Shown piece by piece: positions 1 to 11,514 of a DNA stretch of 64,000 bases. The stretch spans positions 117,491,373 through 117,555,372 of the forward strand of contig OY987299.1 of assembly GCA_963920635.1 (NCBI GenBank), read 5' to 3'. Below the pieces are notes generated by a model that had not been told where the DNA came from, did no database searches, and worked only from the letters and a program-made list of their open reading frames with translations. A program made the translations under genes and the position numbers. Numbering within the stretch: the stretch's first letter is position 1; each line of letters begins with the position of its first letter. Source of the DNA: Pseudeuparius sepicola (taxonomy: Eukaryota > Arthropoda > Insecta > Coleoptera > Anthribidae).

Positions 1-540
1 TAAAATTGGTAAGGTGGCAATCTAGAAACAGTTTCAAGTCAAACGCCTTCATATGAAAATATGTCAGTGACAATACAAATAATGTAAAAAAATCTTCATA
101 AAATTTTTACCACACTATAAAAACTTGTTTTACCTATATCTACTTTGCGATAAAAGAAAAAATAATATTCTTTTGCAATAATAGTTATTTGTTCTTTGCA
201 TTACAAAATGCGGAAGTGCACTTCTTCATGCAATTTTCCAGGACAGGAAGCTATAGCCGTGAGAAATCTTTATAAATACGTCAGTCAACGGTATGAGGCA
301 AAACTTAACATATTTGATTTTTCGAAAAAATGCACCATTTGTGACATATAGACTCGGGCCTAAGTGAAAATAACCAAGGATAAAAAATAGTTTTAATATT
401 ATTATTATAGCATTAATTTAACAAAAATGTGGCTATTAATTCCTTGTATGTGACAATTTTAAACTACATTTTGTTCATCGAATGTTTGGCCCTAGGTCAC
501 AAGTCCTGTCCTTGTTTTACTTGTGATTTTTTTTGCCCAG
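1..540. other. AT-rich stretch, no gene seen
   Basis: I see no coding exon, RNA gene or clear element here. The sequence is AT-rich with short A/T runs. It could be intron of DCAF1, which continues off the left edge, or debris of older elements. Confidence 0.4.
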
Positions 541-690
541 TGTGTCATATTTTCTAATTGTTTACGTATTTTTCGTGTTTTCAAGTCAAGTCTAAGGAAA
601 TTTGACGCTTTTTCATTTAATGTTTGTACATTTGAGGTAACTTTTGTATTTAACATTCTTTGAAATAAAGATTATTATTATTATTATAAT
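541..690 (+). repeat. LINE-like 3' tail with (ATT)n
   Basis: A polyadenylation-like AATAAAG is followed directly by an ATT microsatellite (about 664-690). This is the usual 3' end of CR1/jockey-type insect LINEs. It abuts the reverse-transcriptase fragment that starts near 688, so two LINE fragments may lie head to tail. The family is inferred. Confidence 0.4.
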
Positions 691-1335
691 ATGGGTCTAT
701 ATGGAATTGGAGGGATATCGTTACGTCTTATTGAGTTCTATCTTAAAAATATAAAACAACAAGTTGTTGAAACTAATAAAAATGGCATTCTTATCAAAGT
801 TAACTGTTCAATGTGGTGTGCCTCAGGGCTCAATCCTAGGCCTCCTTCTACATATTATTATGTAAACGAACTGCCAGATATTTTTAAGCTGAAGTCTTTA
901 AAGTTGAATACAAAAATAAAACTATAACAGCCAGAAACTGCGTCTCTTTCCTGGTCAATACTTAAGACTTGATTGGAAGGAGGATACCGAACTGCTAAGT
1001 TCATCTTTAGCTAGGTACAACTATGCTTTAAAGGTACTGTCCATTTGTGTAAATGAAAGTGTGGCAACAAGGATTTCCTACGGAATTATCTTTTGGGGAG
1101 GAATATCCACTTTACGTAGGGTACTGATAATTCAGAAGAGATGCATGAGAAGCATATAAATATGGTATGAAGCAGAGAATTGTAAAGAATTTTTTATAAA
1201 TAAAAAACTATTAGAACGGTTGATCTGTACATCTTTGAAGCTACGTTGTTTATAACTTAAAATCCACATTTTTTCACAGAAAATTTATTAAATCATGATC
1301 ATAACACTAGAATTTAAACAAATTAATACCATTAA
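688..1335 (+). pseudogene. Decayed LINE reverse transcriptase (C-terminal part)
   Basis: Translated pieces in shifting frames match non-LTR reverse transcriptase in order. First comes a YGI-G-SL..I..YL block, then a block reading CGVPQGSILG near 812-840, the standard RT motif just before the YxDD region. Next is the thumb-like segment LSSSLARYNYALKVLS (about 990-1045), then YGIIFWG (about 1080-1100), and a tail ending in the HNTR-like block near 1300. At least two frameshifts and several stops break it, and the YxDD box itself is missing, so it is inactive. The motif order points to the CR1/jockey group. The short open frame at 691-927 is only part of it. Confidence 0.7.
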
Positions 1336-2491
1336 AACAAATGAAGAAAAAATAAAATGTTGGTTGGTTTCCAGAGTATACCACACTCTAAGTGACATTT
1401 TTAATGACGTGATAATATTGTGATACTGAATGTAATATCTTAGATTTTTTAATATACATTTGTTTAGTCTGCTGTTAATTTTAAACAGTAAATTTTCTAA
1501 TTTTTTTATAATGTACAAACAAATTAAGGATGTAAGATTAGCAACTGTGCCCATGATCAGTTTTCCTCGTACAAGTTAAGAGAAACTAGAATTGACGTGT
1601 TCGATAATGGTGCTCTAAAGTAAATTATCAAGTTAACCCTGAAAATGAACGACACCCCAATGACCATTTATATTTTGATTCATATAATTTTTTTGGTAGA
1701 TTTTCAGTGATAATCTTAATAACAATCAGTGACCAAATAAAAGAGGCAGAAAGTAATAATAATAATGATAATAAAGCAAGATGCTTTGTGTGATATTTAG
1801 AACAACTTTGACTGGTAAAGGGTTTGTCAAGGGGTTTGTAATAACATATCTGTTGCTTTAGGCTAACTAGCTGTCGATTGAGCCCTACCCGGCACTCTTA
1901 TTTGCCACTGGAAATGTTAATTCTTATTTTAATAATAGCCAAACATTAATATTGGACGTAGTTTTCATGTTGCGACACATATTTTGCCGTGTACATTTTG
2001 CTGCCAATTTGTGCAAAATTTGAAGAAAATACGTTGTCTTCACCCTACCACCTATCCAGTGGTAGCAGTGACCAGAGATAGGGATGTAACTTTTTAAATA
2101 ATATTTCATTGAAATACTGATCTTACTGACAATACAATAATTACTTGACAACTAACTTCTTTACATTACGTCATTCAGTTCAAAAGTGATAGTCGAGAGA
2201 TATACATTAAGCACGTAAAGCTCTAACTTTAGAGCTATACCTTTGCACAAAACACGTCATACAAGTCATACTGTATAATGATCTTTCTGTACATACTTCG
2301 AAGTTCTTCTGTTAAAAAAATAGGTGGTTATTCCCTGGATAATTTACCACTTTTAAATATGGTTATTATTATTACATTGGGCACGCAGCACACAGCATAA
2401 ACAATTTTATTAAATTGAGGGACAGTATTACTTCCTATTTTATCAATCGCACCTTAAATATTGAAGAGCAAGATATTCAAAATCAACTCAC
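1336..2491. other. No recognised gene; probably DCAF1 intron 6
   Basis: DCAF1 exon 6 ends at 2492 with a GTGAGT donor reading leftward, so this stretch should be intron. I found no block resembling the next DCAF1 exon, no clear element, and only a short ATA/AAT-rich run near 1755-1775. Confidence 0.45.
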
Positions 2492-5400
2492 CACATTGTG
2501 CAGTTTCCTGAGCCCGTCCTGCGCATCGAACTCGTCCAATATAACCTTAAACTGGAACGTCAGCCCGAAGAACATGATCGCGTGGCACCTACCCGAATCG
2601 TGCGAACATTCCAACAACCACAAAGCGTACTTCACCAAGTTACTGATCACAAACTTGGGCAGCAGGCACACCCTCTCCATGGCCTCCTCGCAGTACCCCA
2701 GGTAGTACAGGCAAATCGACACGCCCGTCGCCGCTATCGACGGTCTCGGCACCTCCAGCAGAGCCTCCAGGCCCCTGCACTGTATGAACTCTATCGAGAA
2801 CTTCTTGTGGCACAGCAACGCGGCCAAATATTTCAACGCCTCGAACGCCAGACGCGCCTCTTTGGTCGCCCGAACGTTGACGTAACACAAGATCAGTTCC
2901 AGCGCGTCGTTCTCGAACACGTGGCTCAGAAACTCCTGGTACTCCCCCATGGGGGTCAGGTAGCGCAGGATCAAGATTTGACGGGTGGCGATGGTCGGCG
3001 GGAATATCTGGACGGTGCCGATCATGAAACTCTCCAATTCCGCCCACGATGAGTTGCTCGATTCGGTAAAAGCCGGAATGGATTTGGTTTGAGGGGAATC
3101 GGGAAGGTTTACGGGATTTTCGGTGTCCATGCGTGGGCGCTTGCGTTTTGTGCTGGTTTCTTGAATGGTAATCTAAAAGGATAATGTTACGGGTAAAAAT
3201 GACCAATGTGAAAACAGCAGAAATTTTCTCAGCAATGGCCTCCGATTTGAAAACACTGTAAAAAACACAGCAAAAATTTCAGAAGTATTGCTAACAACAG
3301 TTTGGAATAGGTCCTTTCCTAGAAATGTTTTATTATATATTTTTTAATGTATTTCTTGACTGGTAATCTAAAACAATATTACGGGTAAAAATGACCAGTG
3401 TGAAGACAGTAGCGGTTTTCTCAGCAATGGTTTCTGATTTGGCAACAATGTAAAAAACACGGTGAATATTTCAGAAGAAATGCTAGCGATGGTCTGTAAT
3501 AGGTCCTCTCCATGTTTTTTTCTAATGTAGGGGTCACTAATGAATCCCATTTTTTCCCTTTTTTCCGGTCAATAAATGCATGAAAAATTATTTTTCTTGA
3601 AATCGGCAGTGAAGTGTCCCAAAATCGTCATTAAAAGCTCAGAAATCGGCACTGAAGTAACCCATTATTGTACGATTTTTTCAATAAGTAGGCCTTGGCG
3701 AGATGTAAACATCAAACGTCAGACGAGGAGCCATCGCCCGTCAAAAGCAAAAGTGACCAAATATTCAAAACCCGGCCAATAAAGGCCCATTTTAGTAGGT
3801 TTGAATATCAATAGATTAATTATGGAGGCTGCGCAACAAGCCTAATAAAACATTTTTTTCCGATTCAAAAAATATATAATATGTACCTCGGCACTGAAGT
3901 TCTTTTTATGACTCATGTGGTATATTTGCCTCGGCCAGAGGCCTCGACAACTAAATTCCACATGTCATAAAAAGTTGAACTTCAGTGCCTTGGTACATAA
4001 ATAACTATTTTTCTATGGCAGCGTGTAAAATTGCAATTTTACGCACTACTAACCATGCGTAAAGTAAGACTTTATCGCACTAGCATGTAAAATAATCATG
4101 AGCACATAAAGTAGATCAGTTTACATACTGTTCCACTTTATGCTCTACTAAAAAATCACAACATTTAACTATGTCAGTGCCTTGGTACATAAATAACTAT
4201 TTTTCTATGGCAGCGTGTAAAATTGCAATTTTACGCACTACTAACCATGCGTAAAGTAAGACTTTATCGCACTAGCATGTAAAATAATCATGAGCACATA
4301 AAGTAGATCAGTTTACATACTGTTCCACTTTATGCTCTACTAAAAAATCACAACATTTAACTACAATTTTTTAACTTCTCTCGTAACATTGCTTTTTTTG
4401 TCGTTTTATTTATTCTCTCTGGAACACTAGTCGGATCAGGATTTAATTAAAAAAAAACATTCATTTTTACTTGATAGTGATGTTTTTCATACCATGACTG
4501 CCATAGAAAAAATATTGTATGTTATATAATAATGTTTTAAAAATTTTCACACTTACAATGTTTTCATGACATGACTGCCATAGACAAAATATTGTATTGT
4601 ATTGTAACACTTGTGTAAACGTGTTTTCGGCTTGTTACATAATTAACTAATTTAAATTACTACTGGAGCTGTGACATCTCAGCCCTACAGCAGCGATTGG
4701 CTGAAATATTGCGGAGTTGCTGTGTTTCTAAAAGCTGTATTGAGAAAATATCGATTTTGTTTCGGTTAAGTGGCAACTTTGAATGTTTGGTTGTATTTTG
4801 GATTCTCCGCCTAATATATCTGTGCATGGATACAAATTTCGTGGTGTTTAATGTATACTGCAAAATGTATACTTAATAACAAATTGAAATTGTTTTTTCT
4901 TTCAAAAACAATACTCATTTCTTAAATTACGCGATGTGTATTTCTTATTAATAGAAAAAACTATACGTTATTTTGATTATGTAGGAAAGGACCTATTACA
5001 CATCTAAAATTTTTTACTTCTAATACAAATAAACAAAGGTCTGGTCTGATGTAATATTTTAGAGTACACTAAATCGTTAGCCCACTGCAATTAAAAAGCG
5101 AGATTAAACTTACTTGGGAACTCTCAGCTTTTGAAGCTACAGCAGATTCACTGTCTGCGGTTCTTTTTCTTTCCTTTCTTTGATGAGTCTCTTGAGGCGA
5201 AGCTTCTTCTGAGTCTACTACAGTTTCACCAGAATCATTTAAATTAGGAACTCCATTAACTAAAAAACATAGTTATATTAGAATGTTCAGAGAACGAAGA
5301 CTACTCTTACATCATTCTAATGCTATAAAAGCAATCTTTTGAATTACATTCCACTTACCTCTTTTAGGGCTGGGTAAAATTTTTATAATACCATCTCCCC

Positions 5401-8400
5401 TGTACGGAGGTGATTTCATGGAGGAAAAATGTCCGAAAGGTCTCATGAAATTTGTGCTAGCACCAGATTTCGCAAATTCAGATGAATTCTTTAATCTTCG
5501 CAAACGTTGTAATAACAACGGCACTAATTTACTGTTTTGCTCTCTAAATCTTGTTGCTATATCGGGAATTTCCATTGCTGCCGCTAGTATGCCCGTCGCG
5601 TAACTTTGTAATGGTTCTATTGAGCTTGTCACCCATTTTATCAGGCGCTGGATCAAACTGTCCATATCCGGCTAGAATCAAAGTGATATCCCATTTAATT
5701 TTGAATAAAAATAAGAGATATAAAGTTGGACGGGCAGTTTTTTTTTTCAATGACCATATTTGTAACCTTCAAAAGCATGTTTTTCCTCTAGGTTCCTAGC
5801 ATAACATGACAAGAATTTGTAACATTATACTATTTGGATGTCCAAGATATGTACATAGAAAAAAAACCTAGTAGAGGATATAAATGACAGGGATTCTAAT
5901 GGTATCTTGAATGGTACTAGCCGAGGGGCAAACCACGGAACCGCCATGGTGATTATGGTGATTTCGAGGGTGATTTGTACACCAACTCTGGTGTCTGATG
6001 TACAAACAAATGGAAGTCAGTGGAAGTCACTGTTCCTGTCACTTTAAACAACGGGCATACACAGATAGTGACAACCAAGAAAAAACACAACATTATTATT
6101 TTTTAAATAGTTCATTAAATATTATTATTTTGGAATGTGCTTTTCACTCACATTAAAATTAGATAGAACATTGAACTTTATATCAATTAGTTATACTTTT
6201 TTAAATATTCAATTTTGGAAATTTATTTTCTTAAATAAGTAGTTTTTTTATTCTTCATCACTAAACATTATTTTTACAAGAAAGTTCTGTCGGTTAAATA
6301 ATTTCCTTGGCACCATATAATGAATTTCATTCCAAACATCTTTGTTGCAATTTTCCGAGGAAGCATCTACTATTTTCATCAAGATTGCCATGGACTCATG
6401 GACATAAACGAAGCGTCTACAGTTTGACAGTTCATATTATTTGGCATGTCAACTTATTTTTAAAACTTCATGGTGCATGCAGTAACGTAACAAAACCGTT
6501 GGGCCAATTTTTTTCATTATTTCCGTATTTACTCTGAACACTCTGTATAAGATATGTGAATGACATTGTGCTAATACATACCCTAGGTGACTCTTAATCC
6601 ACTGGCAATCTAGTAATTGCAAGACACTCAGTCGAGTTTACACAGGGCACTCTCAAAAAGTCAATTTTTTTCATTTTTTTGTATTTAAGTTGTGAACACT
6701 CAGTGTAAGTTATGATATTGAAACTTGGGAGTTGGGGGTTCCAGATATTCCTAAATCAATAGAGGTATTTGTTTTTTTTTTTTTTTTCGTAAAAAAATAC
6801 CTAATATGCTTTCCTCATTTTTGGGGTCTAATTTGTTATCGTATTAGGCTATGGCAAAAGCGAATCTTAAAATAATGCATACCAGAATGTAGAGCTTTCG
6901 GAGTACTATATTTTTAAAGAAAAGTTTTCGAAAATCGGCCGACCCGTTATAAAATAATGAACTGTCGCCACTCAATGTGAAACACACTGAATATAACTGG
7001 AATTCAGAAAATATGATTATTGTAATTGTAATTTTTAATTGTTATCATTCATAAAATCCTAAAAAGAAAAAGTAATGATAATCACAGAATATTTTAATTT
7101 AGACAAGAGGATTATAGTGAAAGTAAGTAGGTGTACAAATTACAAGTACCGCTTTCTGTCAAAAATCAAAAGCACCAAGGTGTACAGTAGTTAATGGCAA
7201 ATGAAATGAAAAATATTTATGGAAAACGCCTTTCATATTGTTTTCCGAAAAATCCAGAATGGTCGAAATAAAAATAGTTATTGGTATTGAGTCACTGATG
7301 ATGTACCACCTAGTTTTGCTTATGAAGGTTAAGTATCTAATCTGAGCAATATGAAATACTTTTTCATCTCGTATTTTTAAAATTTTTGGTGGCATTTTTC
7401 AATAAAAGAAAGAAATGATTCAGTTGACAGTGTTAAAAGTAAAGGACAAAGGTATATTAAGCAATCTTTTGTAATATATAGCCTCAGATAAATAAACAAG
7501 CATAGTTGTAGCATAACATTCCAGTGTTTGTGGACAACATCTCACCAGTTTTGGCTTGTGTTAAAACTGCAAATTCAAGAGTTTTTAATGGCTTTGTGCT
7601 TTTATAAATATTTTTTGAGTAGAAAACCATAGGCACATTATGAATCAAATTGATTCAAAGGTGCTCAAAATATTACAAAGAATTAAACACAGAACATAAA
7701 GTTTTTAAGTTTAGCATCTGGCAGATTGAAAAAATAGGGATAGTGCAAGTTGTGCTCAATCACTCTGTTTTGATGTTGATGTCAGTAATCTCAATATGCC
7801 ATTAAGTTATGGGAGTGGATATAGGTCCGCGAGTTGTGGATCTTTAGTGTATTTTTTAAAGGTCCGCGAGTCACGAGTCTCGATCCGTAGAGCAGTAGAC
7901 TTTTTCCTTCTCGAAAATACCGGTCCTTGAAACGAGTAGTAAAAGAAGGGACATCCTAGATAAGACGCGGACACCCCAAACGTGGAAATAAACAATAATA
8001 AAAAAAGAAAGTGGCTATTTATACGTCCGACGTATATAAAAGTCGGTATACGTCTTGCGAGTTGAGTCACCTGACTTGTTTGGACGTACATTTAACTCCA
8101 TCATACACATCTGAAGTAAAATGATTTAGATACGTCTGAAGTGAATTTTCTCAAATAGCCACTGCCTAAAAAAAACTCTTGACGTGGTATTCGAACCCGG
8201 ACCTTTCGACTGGCTTTCCAATGCTCTACCACTGCTCTGATGAATCTCCTGTTGTACATGAAGACGTCCGGCGACTCTCGGACCTTTATCCACTTCCTTA
8301 AGTTATTCAGTTCATCATTAACGACTCATCCAGTAAAAGATAAAATTAAAGAGTAAACTCAATGATATAGCCACAGGCAAAAATGTATACTTAAACTTAA

Positions 8401-9052
8401 GTTTAAGATTTAAAATTTCTTGGAATTTCTTTTAACTCCCACTGAATTTACTGGAAACCCAACCAAACTTTTAGGGGGTTCTCCCTCGCAATGTAACTTT
8501 AAGAAAATTGTTTTTTCCCTACCTACCTGAAATACTACAGATGTCTCAAGTCCAGGCATAATGTCCAACATCAAACGACACCCAGCTATATTCAATTGAT
8601 CCACATCTCTACCAGTAATATTCAGCCGGCTATAGTATGTGTCCTTGAGATAATCATTCACCAACTAAAAATTACACATTATAATCAAAACAAAAAATTA
8701 AATTTGTCATACTTGACCACCCACCTTGTTCATGAAACTATCTTTGCGAAAGAGAGCTTTCAAAATTTGGCCCAATTTGCAATCGGGATCACTACGAGAT
8801 GGGTGACGTTCATCAAAGGGATCGGGGTCCATTTTTAAGTAGTTTTCGGTCTCCACCTCGATAATTTCGGCCAATCTAGAAGGCACAAATTACTTTCGAC
8901 ATGTTACAACTACAACACAATCTCAAAACTTACCGAGTGAGAGTCGAGACGGGATCATACTCCCCCTGGCTATGTTGTTCCTCCCAAGCCCTAACTAGAG
9001 AGGTCACCTCGTTCATTACGGACTGAGTGTTGTTAGTGCTGTTATCGCTCAT
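2492..9052 (-). CDS. DCAF1: DCAF1/VprBP, exons 1-6 (5' part of gene)
   Basis: DCAF1 is the large substrate receptor of the CRL4 (CUL4-DDB1) ubiquitin ligase and is mainly nuclear. Exons, read leftward, are 9052-8934, 8875-8725, 8664-8527, 5671-5359, 5259-5114 and 3172-2492, together 516 codons in one frame. Every intron is GT-AG (donors GTAAGT, GTGGGT, GTAGGT, GTAAGT, GTAAGT, GTGAGT). Recognisable blocks are DPDPFDERHPSRSDPDC in exon 2, CRLMLDIMPGLETSVVFQ in exon 3, the helical segment with RRLRRLK in exon 4, an acidic and basic linker with KRKRPR across exons 5-6, then LRYLTPMGEYQEFLSHVF, RPSIAATGVSICLYYLGY and LWLLECSHDSGRCHA in exon 6. These match the N-terminal armadillo-like region of animal DCAF1. 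The first ATG (MSDNSTNT) is the start because it opens exon 1 in frame with conserved sequence. The LisH and WD40 parts lie beyond the window. The coordinates include introns. Confidence 0.95.
3157..3535. repeat. 195-bp direct duplication over exon 6 acceptor
   Basis: The block at about 3157-3350 recurs, diverged, at about 3351-3535. Both copies carry the run ACGGGTAAAAATGACCA and a later CTCAGCAATGG. Copy 1 covers the real acceptor and first bases of DCAF1 exon 6. Copy 2, upstream in the intron, keeps a TTTTAG acceptor followed by a decayed copy of the first roughly 20 exon bases. Confidence 0.75.
3893..3988. repeat. Hairpin in DCAF1 intron 5
   Basis: Arms beginning GGCACTGAAGTTC and ending GAACTTCAGTGCC fold on each other around a centre with the palindrome GGCCAGAGGCC. 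The right arm runs into the first copy of the 192-bp tandem repeat. Confidence 0.65.
3982..4363. repeat. 192-bp tandem duplication (two copies)
   Basis: The segment beginning CAGTGCCTTGGTACATAAAT at about 3983 repeats from about 4175, essentially identical, to about 4363. The near identity implies a recent duplication. It lies inside DCAF1 intron 5. Confidence 0.85.
4364..5113. other. Rest of DCAF1 intron 5, no gene
   Basis: AT-rich intronic sequence. The phrase CATGACTGCCATAGA occurs twice (about 4493 and 4568), part of a small local repeat. No exon-like frame was found. Confidence 0.5.
5672..8009. other. Most of DCAF1 intron 3, no gene
   Basis: About 2.3 kb of AT-rich intron with scattered short inverted repeats, for example around 5980-6010. 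Fragments such as ACACTCTGTATAAG near 6538 look like worn ends of the CAGGGTG fold-back family. No exon with flanking splice sites and coding character was seen. Confidence 0.45.
8010..8163. mobile_element. MITE with AGTGGCTATTT ends
   Basis: The element begins AGTGGCTATTTATACGTCCG and ends CAAATAGCCACT, about 154 bp. The left end matches the ends of the composite element at 28791-30301, so both belong to one non-autonomous family. A-rich flanks on both sides fit that family's insertion preference. It sits in DCAF1 intron 3. Confidence 0.7.
8168..8252 (-). repeat. tRNA-like SINE head with Pol III terminator
   Basis: On the minus strand an A-box-like GTGGTAGAGCATTGG is followed 30-odd bases later by a B-box, GGTTCGAATACC, and then a run of eight T (about 8168-8176), a Pol III stop. 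The cloverleaf is imperfect: the T stem does not pair properly and no CCA-ready acceptor stem is evident. I therefore read it as a tRNA-derived SINE head or decayed tRNA, not a working tRNA gene. It abuts the MITE ending at 8163. Confidence 0.5.
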
Positions 9053-10193
9053 TTTTAAAGCGTTTCTTCAATAGTTCTGCATGAGGCAATATTTAACATA
9101 ACCTAACTTTTCGAGTGTTATACTTTCAAAACTACGTCAGCGCATATACGACCTGAAGTTATGAATATTTTGACAGTTTATAAATTAATAATAAGGTACA
9201 CTTTCCACTTTTTATAGTATTAAATGAGAAAAACTGAAGTAATTTATTCCAGAACAACAACGGCCGCCATTTGGCTACCGTTACCGTTTATTATTAGAGA
9301 TGGGAGATGGGCTGGGGCCATAGACTTATACCTTGTTTTGTTCATAAGTCTATGGCTGGGGTAACCTATATATTTTGTGGGCTGGGGATGAGATGGGCGT
9401 TGGGACCACAACCAACCGTTGGGAATGGGCGAATTGGGCGATACGATACCACAAAATATATAGGTTAGGGCGAAACCATATCGATATTTCAAAATACCCA
9501 TAATTCCAGGGTAGAAAGAGAACAAGGAAGGGGAGAATCTAAATTCGAAAGCGGCGCCTTTGATCTTTGGAAGCCGGTGGTCGCTATGTTGTGTGTTTAG
9601 AAAACAGGGCCGTATTTAGAATTTAGTGAAGGGACAGTGTAGGTCTGCACTCAGATATTTTAAATCATTCATTTATAAACACAAAACAAATCATACATAC
9701 TGAAATGATGATTGGAACAGGCAAAAATGTTAATTGGATTTTGAAGGAATATTTTTAATTTAAGGTAGTTAGATAACTGAAATTTTTAGTAGGTATGGAA
9801 AGGCGATTTTTCGTATCTTATAACCAAAAATTTAATATTTTATTGATCTTAAAATTTGATGACTGCCCGAGCAATATTTTTTAAGCAATCATTTTGTAGA
9901 ATACAAATGAAAAACAAAACATAAGTATTGTATGTATTAGAATATTGTCTTGATCGGATTAATTAAATATACCTATCCAGTTCTAAAACAGTTTCGTTTT
10001 GTCTCCTTCATTAAAATCAGTAAATATACCTACGACTATGCGAAAAAACTTGGACATTTGTATGCGAATAGATATACTTAGTAAAAAAATATATTTTTTC
10101 CATAAAATAAACTTTATTGATGTTTCCATATAATATATAATAAAGCTTATTTTTGTTTGTACAATTTCTGTCTATAATTTTTAATGCTATTAC
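9053..10193. other. Upstream region of DCAF1
   Basis: The DCAF1 promoter should lie just right of 9053; no clear TATA box is seen. A pair of hairpins occupies 9318-9466. The remainder is AT-rich with no gene. Confidence 0.4.
9318..9466. repeat. Two adjacent inverted repeats
   Basis: CCATAGACTTAT (9318) pairs with ATAAGTCTATGG (to 9355). AACCTATATATTTTGTGG (9363-9380) pairs with CCACAAAATATATAGGTT (9449-9466). The nested layout suggests a small MITE or remnants of two. Confidence 0.55.
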
Positions 10194-10200
10194 GTACTAC

Positions 10201-11058
10201 CAGTGACTATAGAAGGAATAAGACGATCGACGAAGCCTAGCTTAGCGTGCCGACACTGCTCGCCGGCCCGGTTGTCTCCCCCTCCAACCCCCGCTGAAAG
10301 TGACCCGTAAGGTGGCGCACCCTACTGGCATTTTTGGACAACGCGTAGTAGCTGGCGGTTCACGGGATGTGGTTCATTTATAGGACTGGGCGCTGTTGCC
10401 AGATTTCCGTATAGAGGCATAATGAGATAATGCCGACTATATTATAATTATTGCTGGAGTTGTATCAGGCGATTTGCATAAGAATAAGGAGTAAGGAGAT
10501 GACTGCAGTCTGCAGACGTACCGGCTGTGAAAAATACTTTAGAACCCTGTAAACATTCTGTTTAAGTACCATTATATTATAATATGGTATAAGTTTCATA
10601 CGTAGAAGGTATCTCAGAAACAAGACAAAATATATTAGTTCTTACGTTTTTAATACTAAGCAAGATGGTACTAATTTAGTATAAATATTCAATAATAGAT
10701 TGAAAACTAAAAACAGGTTACATAAAATAAAGAAAACACAGTCAAAACCCGCGTCAAAACCCGCACCGCTGATGTACAAATAACACCGTTAGTCTAGAGC
10801 TGACGTCACACCCATCTGCCGACTGGCGAACATTACGCTTACGAGATCGAGCAATCCTGTGCGTCTACCGTTCTTGACCTACGCCTACCGTGGCAATATT
10901 TTCCATTTGCGGCCTGCGACACCAAATCACAGATTACCAGCCAGATGCGAAAGTAAGCGGCAAACAGCAATACAAGGTTGATTTAGCAGACGTAGATTGC
11001 CCGCACCAATGCATTTATAAATTCGGGCCGTTTTATCAGTGACTATATATAGTCACTG
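10201..11058. mobile_element. Non-autonomous element, CAGTGACTATA ends
   Basis: Terminal repeats CAGTGACTATAG and TATAGTCACTG are flanked by an exact 7-bp direct repeat GTACTAC (10194-10200 and 11059-11065). The CAG...CTG ends suggest hAT, but hAT normally makes 8-bp duplications, so the superfamily is uncertain. The right end includes the perfect palindrome CAGTGACTATATATAGTCACTG (11037-11058), split here only for description. The interior is GC-richer than the flanks and has no open frame. Confidence 0.7.
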
Positions 11059-11224
11059 GTACTACGTACTATATTACAGACGTGTTTGTCGTTATTATGT
11101 ACTTTAGAAGGGTGCCTAACTTGTCGATAAAAAACTAAGCGCAGGTACATAGGTATGAACACAGGTAAACGGAGTATACCCACACTGGTAACAAAATAAT
11201 GTGTATGGCCTGTTTCCTGTTTAT

Positions 11225-11514
11225 GCAGACTTAATTTAAGGACAGGATTTATGATTTAATTTAACCCTTATTATGTATTCTATTTATCCACATTTGCTTC
11301 ATGTAAAATTTGGCCCAAAAAACATATTTTTGATTTGAAAGGTTTTTTGTTGTTTTTGTGCCTTTTTGTCTTGAATTACATGTAAGTTCAATAATTTTAT
11401 TTACGAATGACTTAAGATATTAACCTATTCTTAAGTGAAATCGCGTGAACTACACCATGTATTTTCAGTGACCTAACTTACGATTTTTAAATTAAATCCT
11501 TAAATTAAGTCTGC
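11225..11514. mobile_element. 290-bp MITE
   Basis: Ends GCAGACTTAATTTAAGGA and TCCTTAAATTAAGTCTGC are inverted copies, with weaker pairing extending further inward. There is no coding capacity. Confidence 0.75.

Noticed and set aside
2498..3206. Open frames of 184 and 188 codons overlapping DCAF1 exon 6
   Set aside because: They are shadows of the real exon in other frames; only the minus frame ending at 2492 matches DCAF1 and has splice sites.
8168..8252. Functional tRNA gene
   Set aside because: Boxes A and B are present, but the T stem and acceptor stem do not pair properly.
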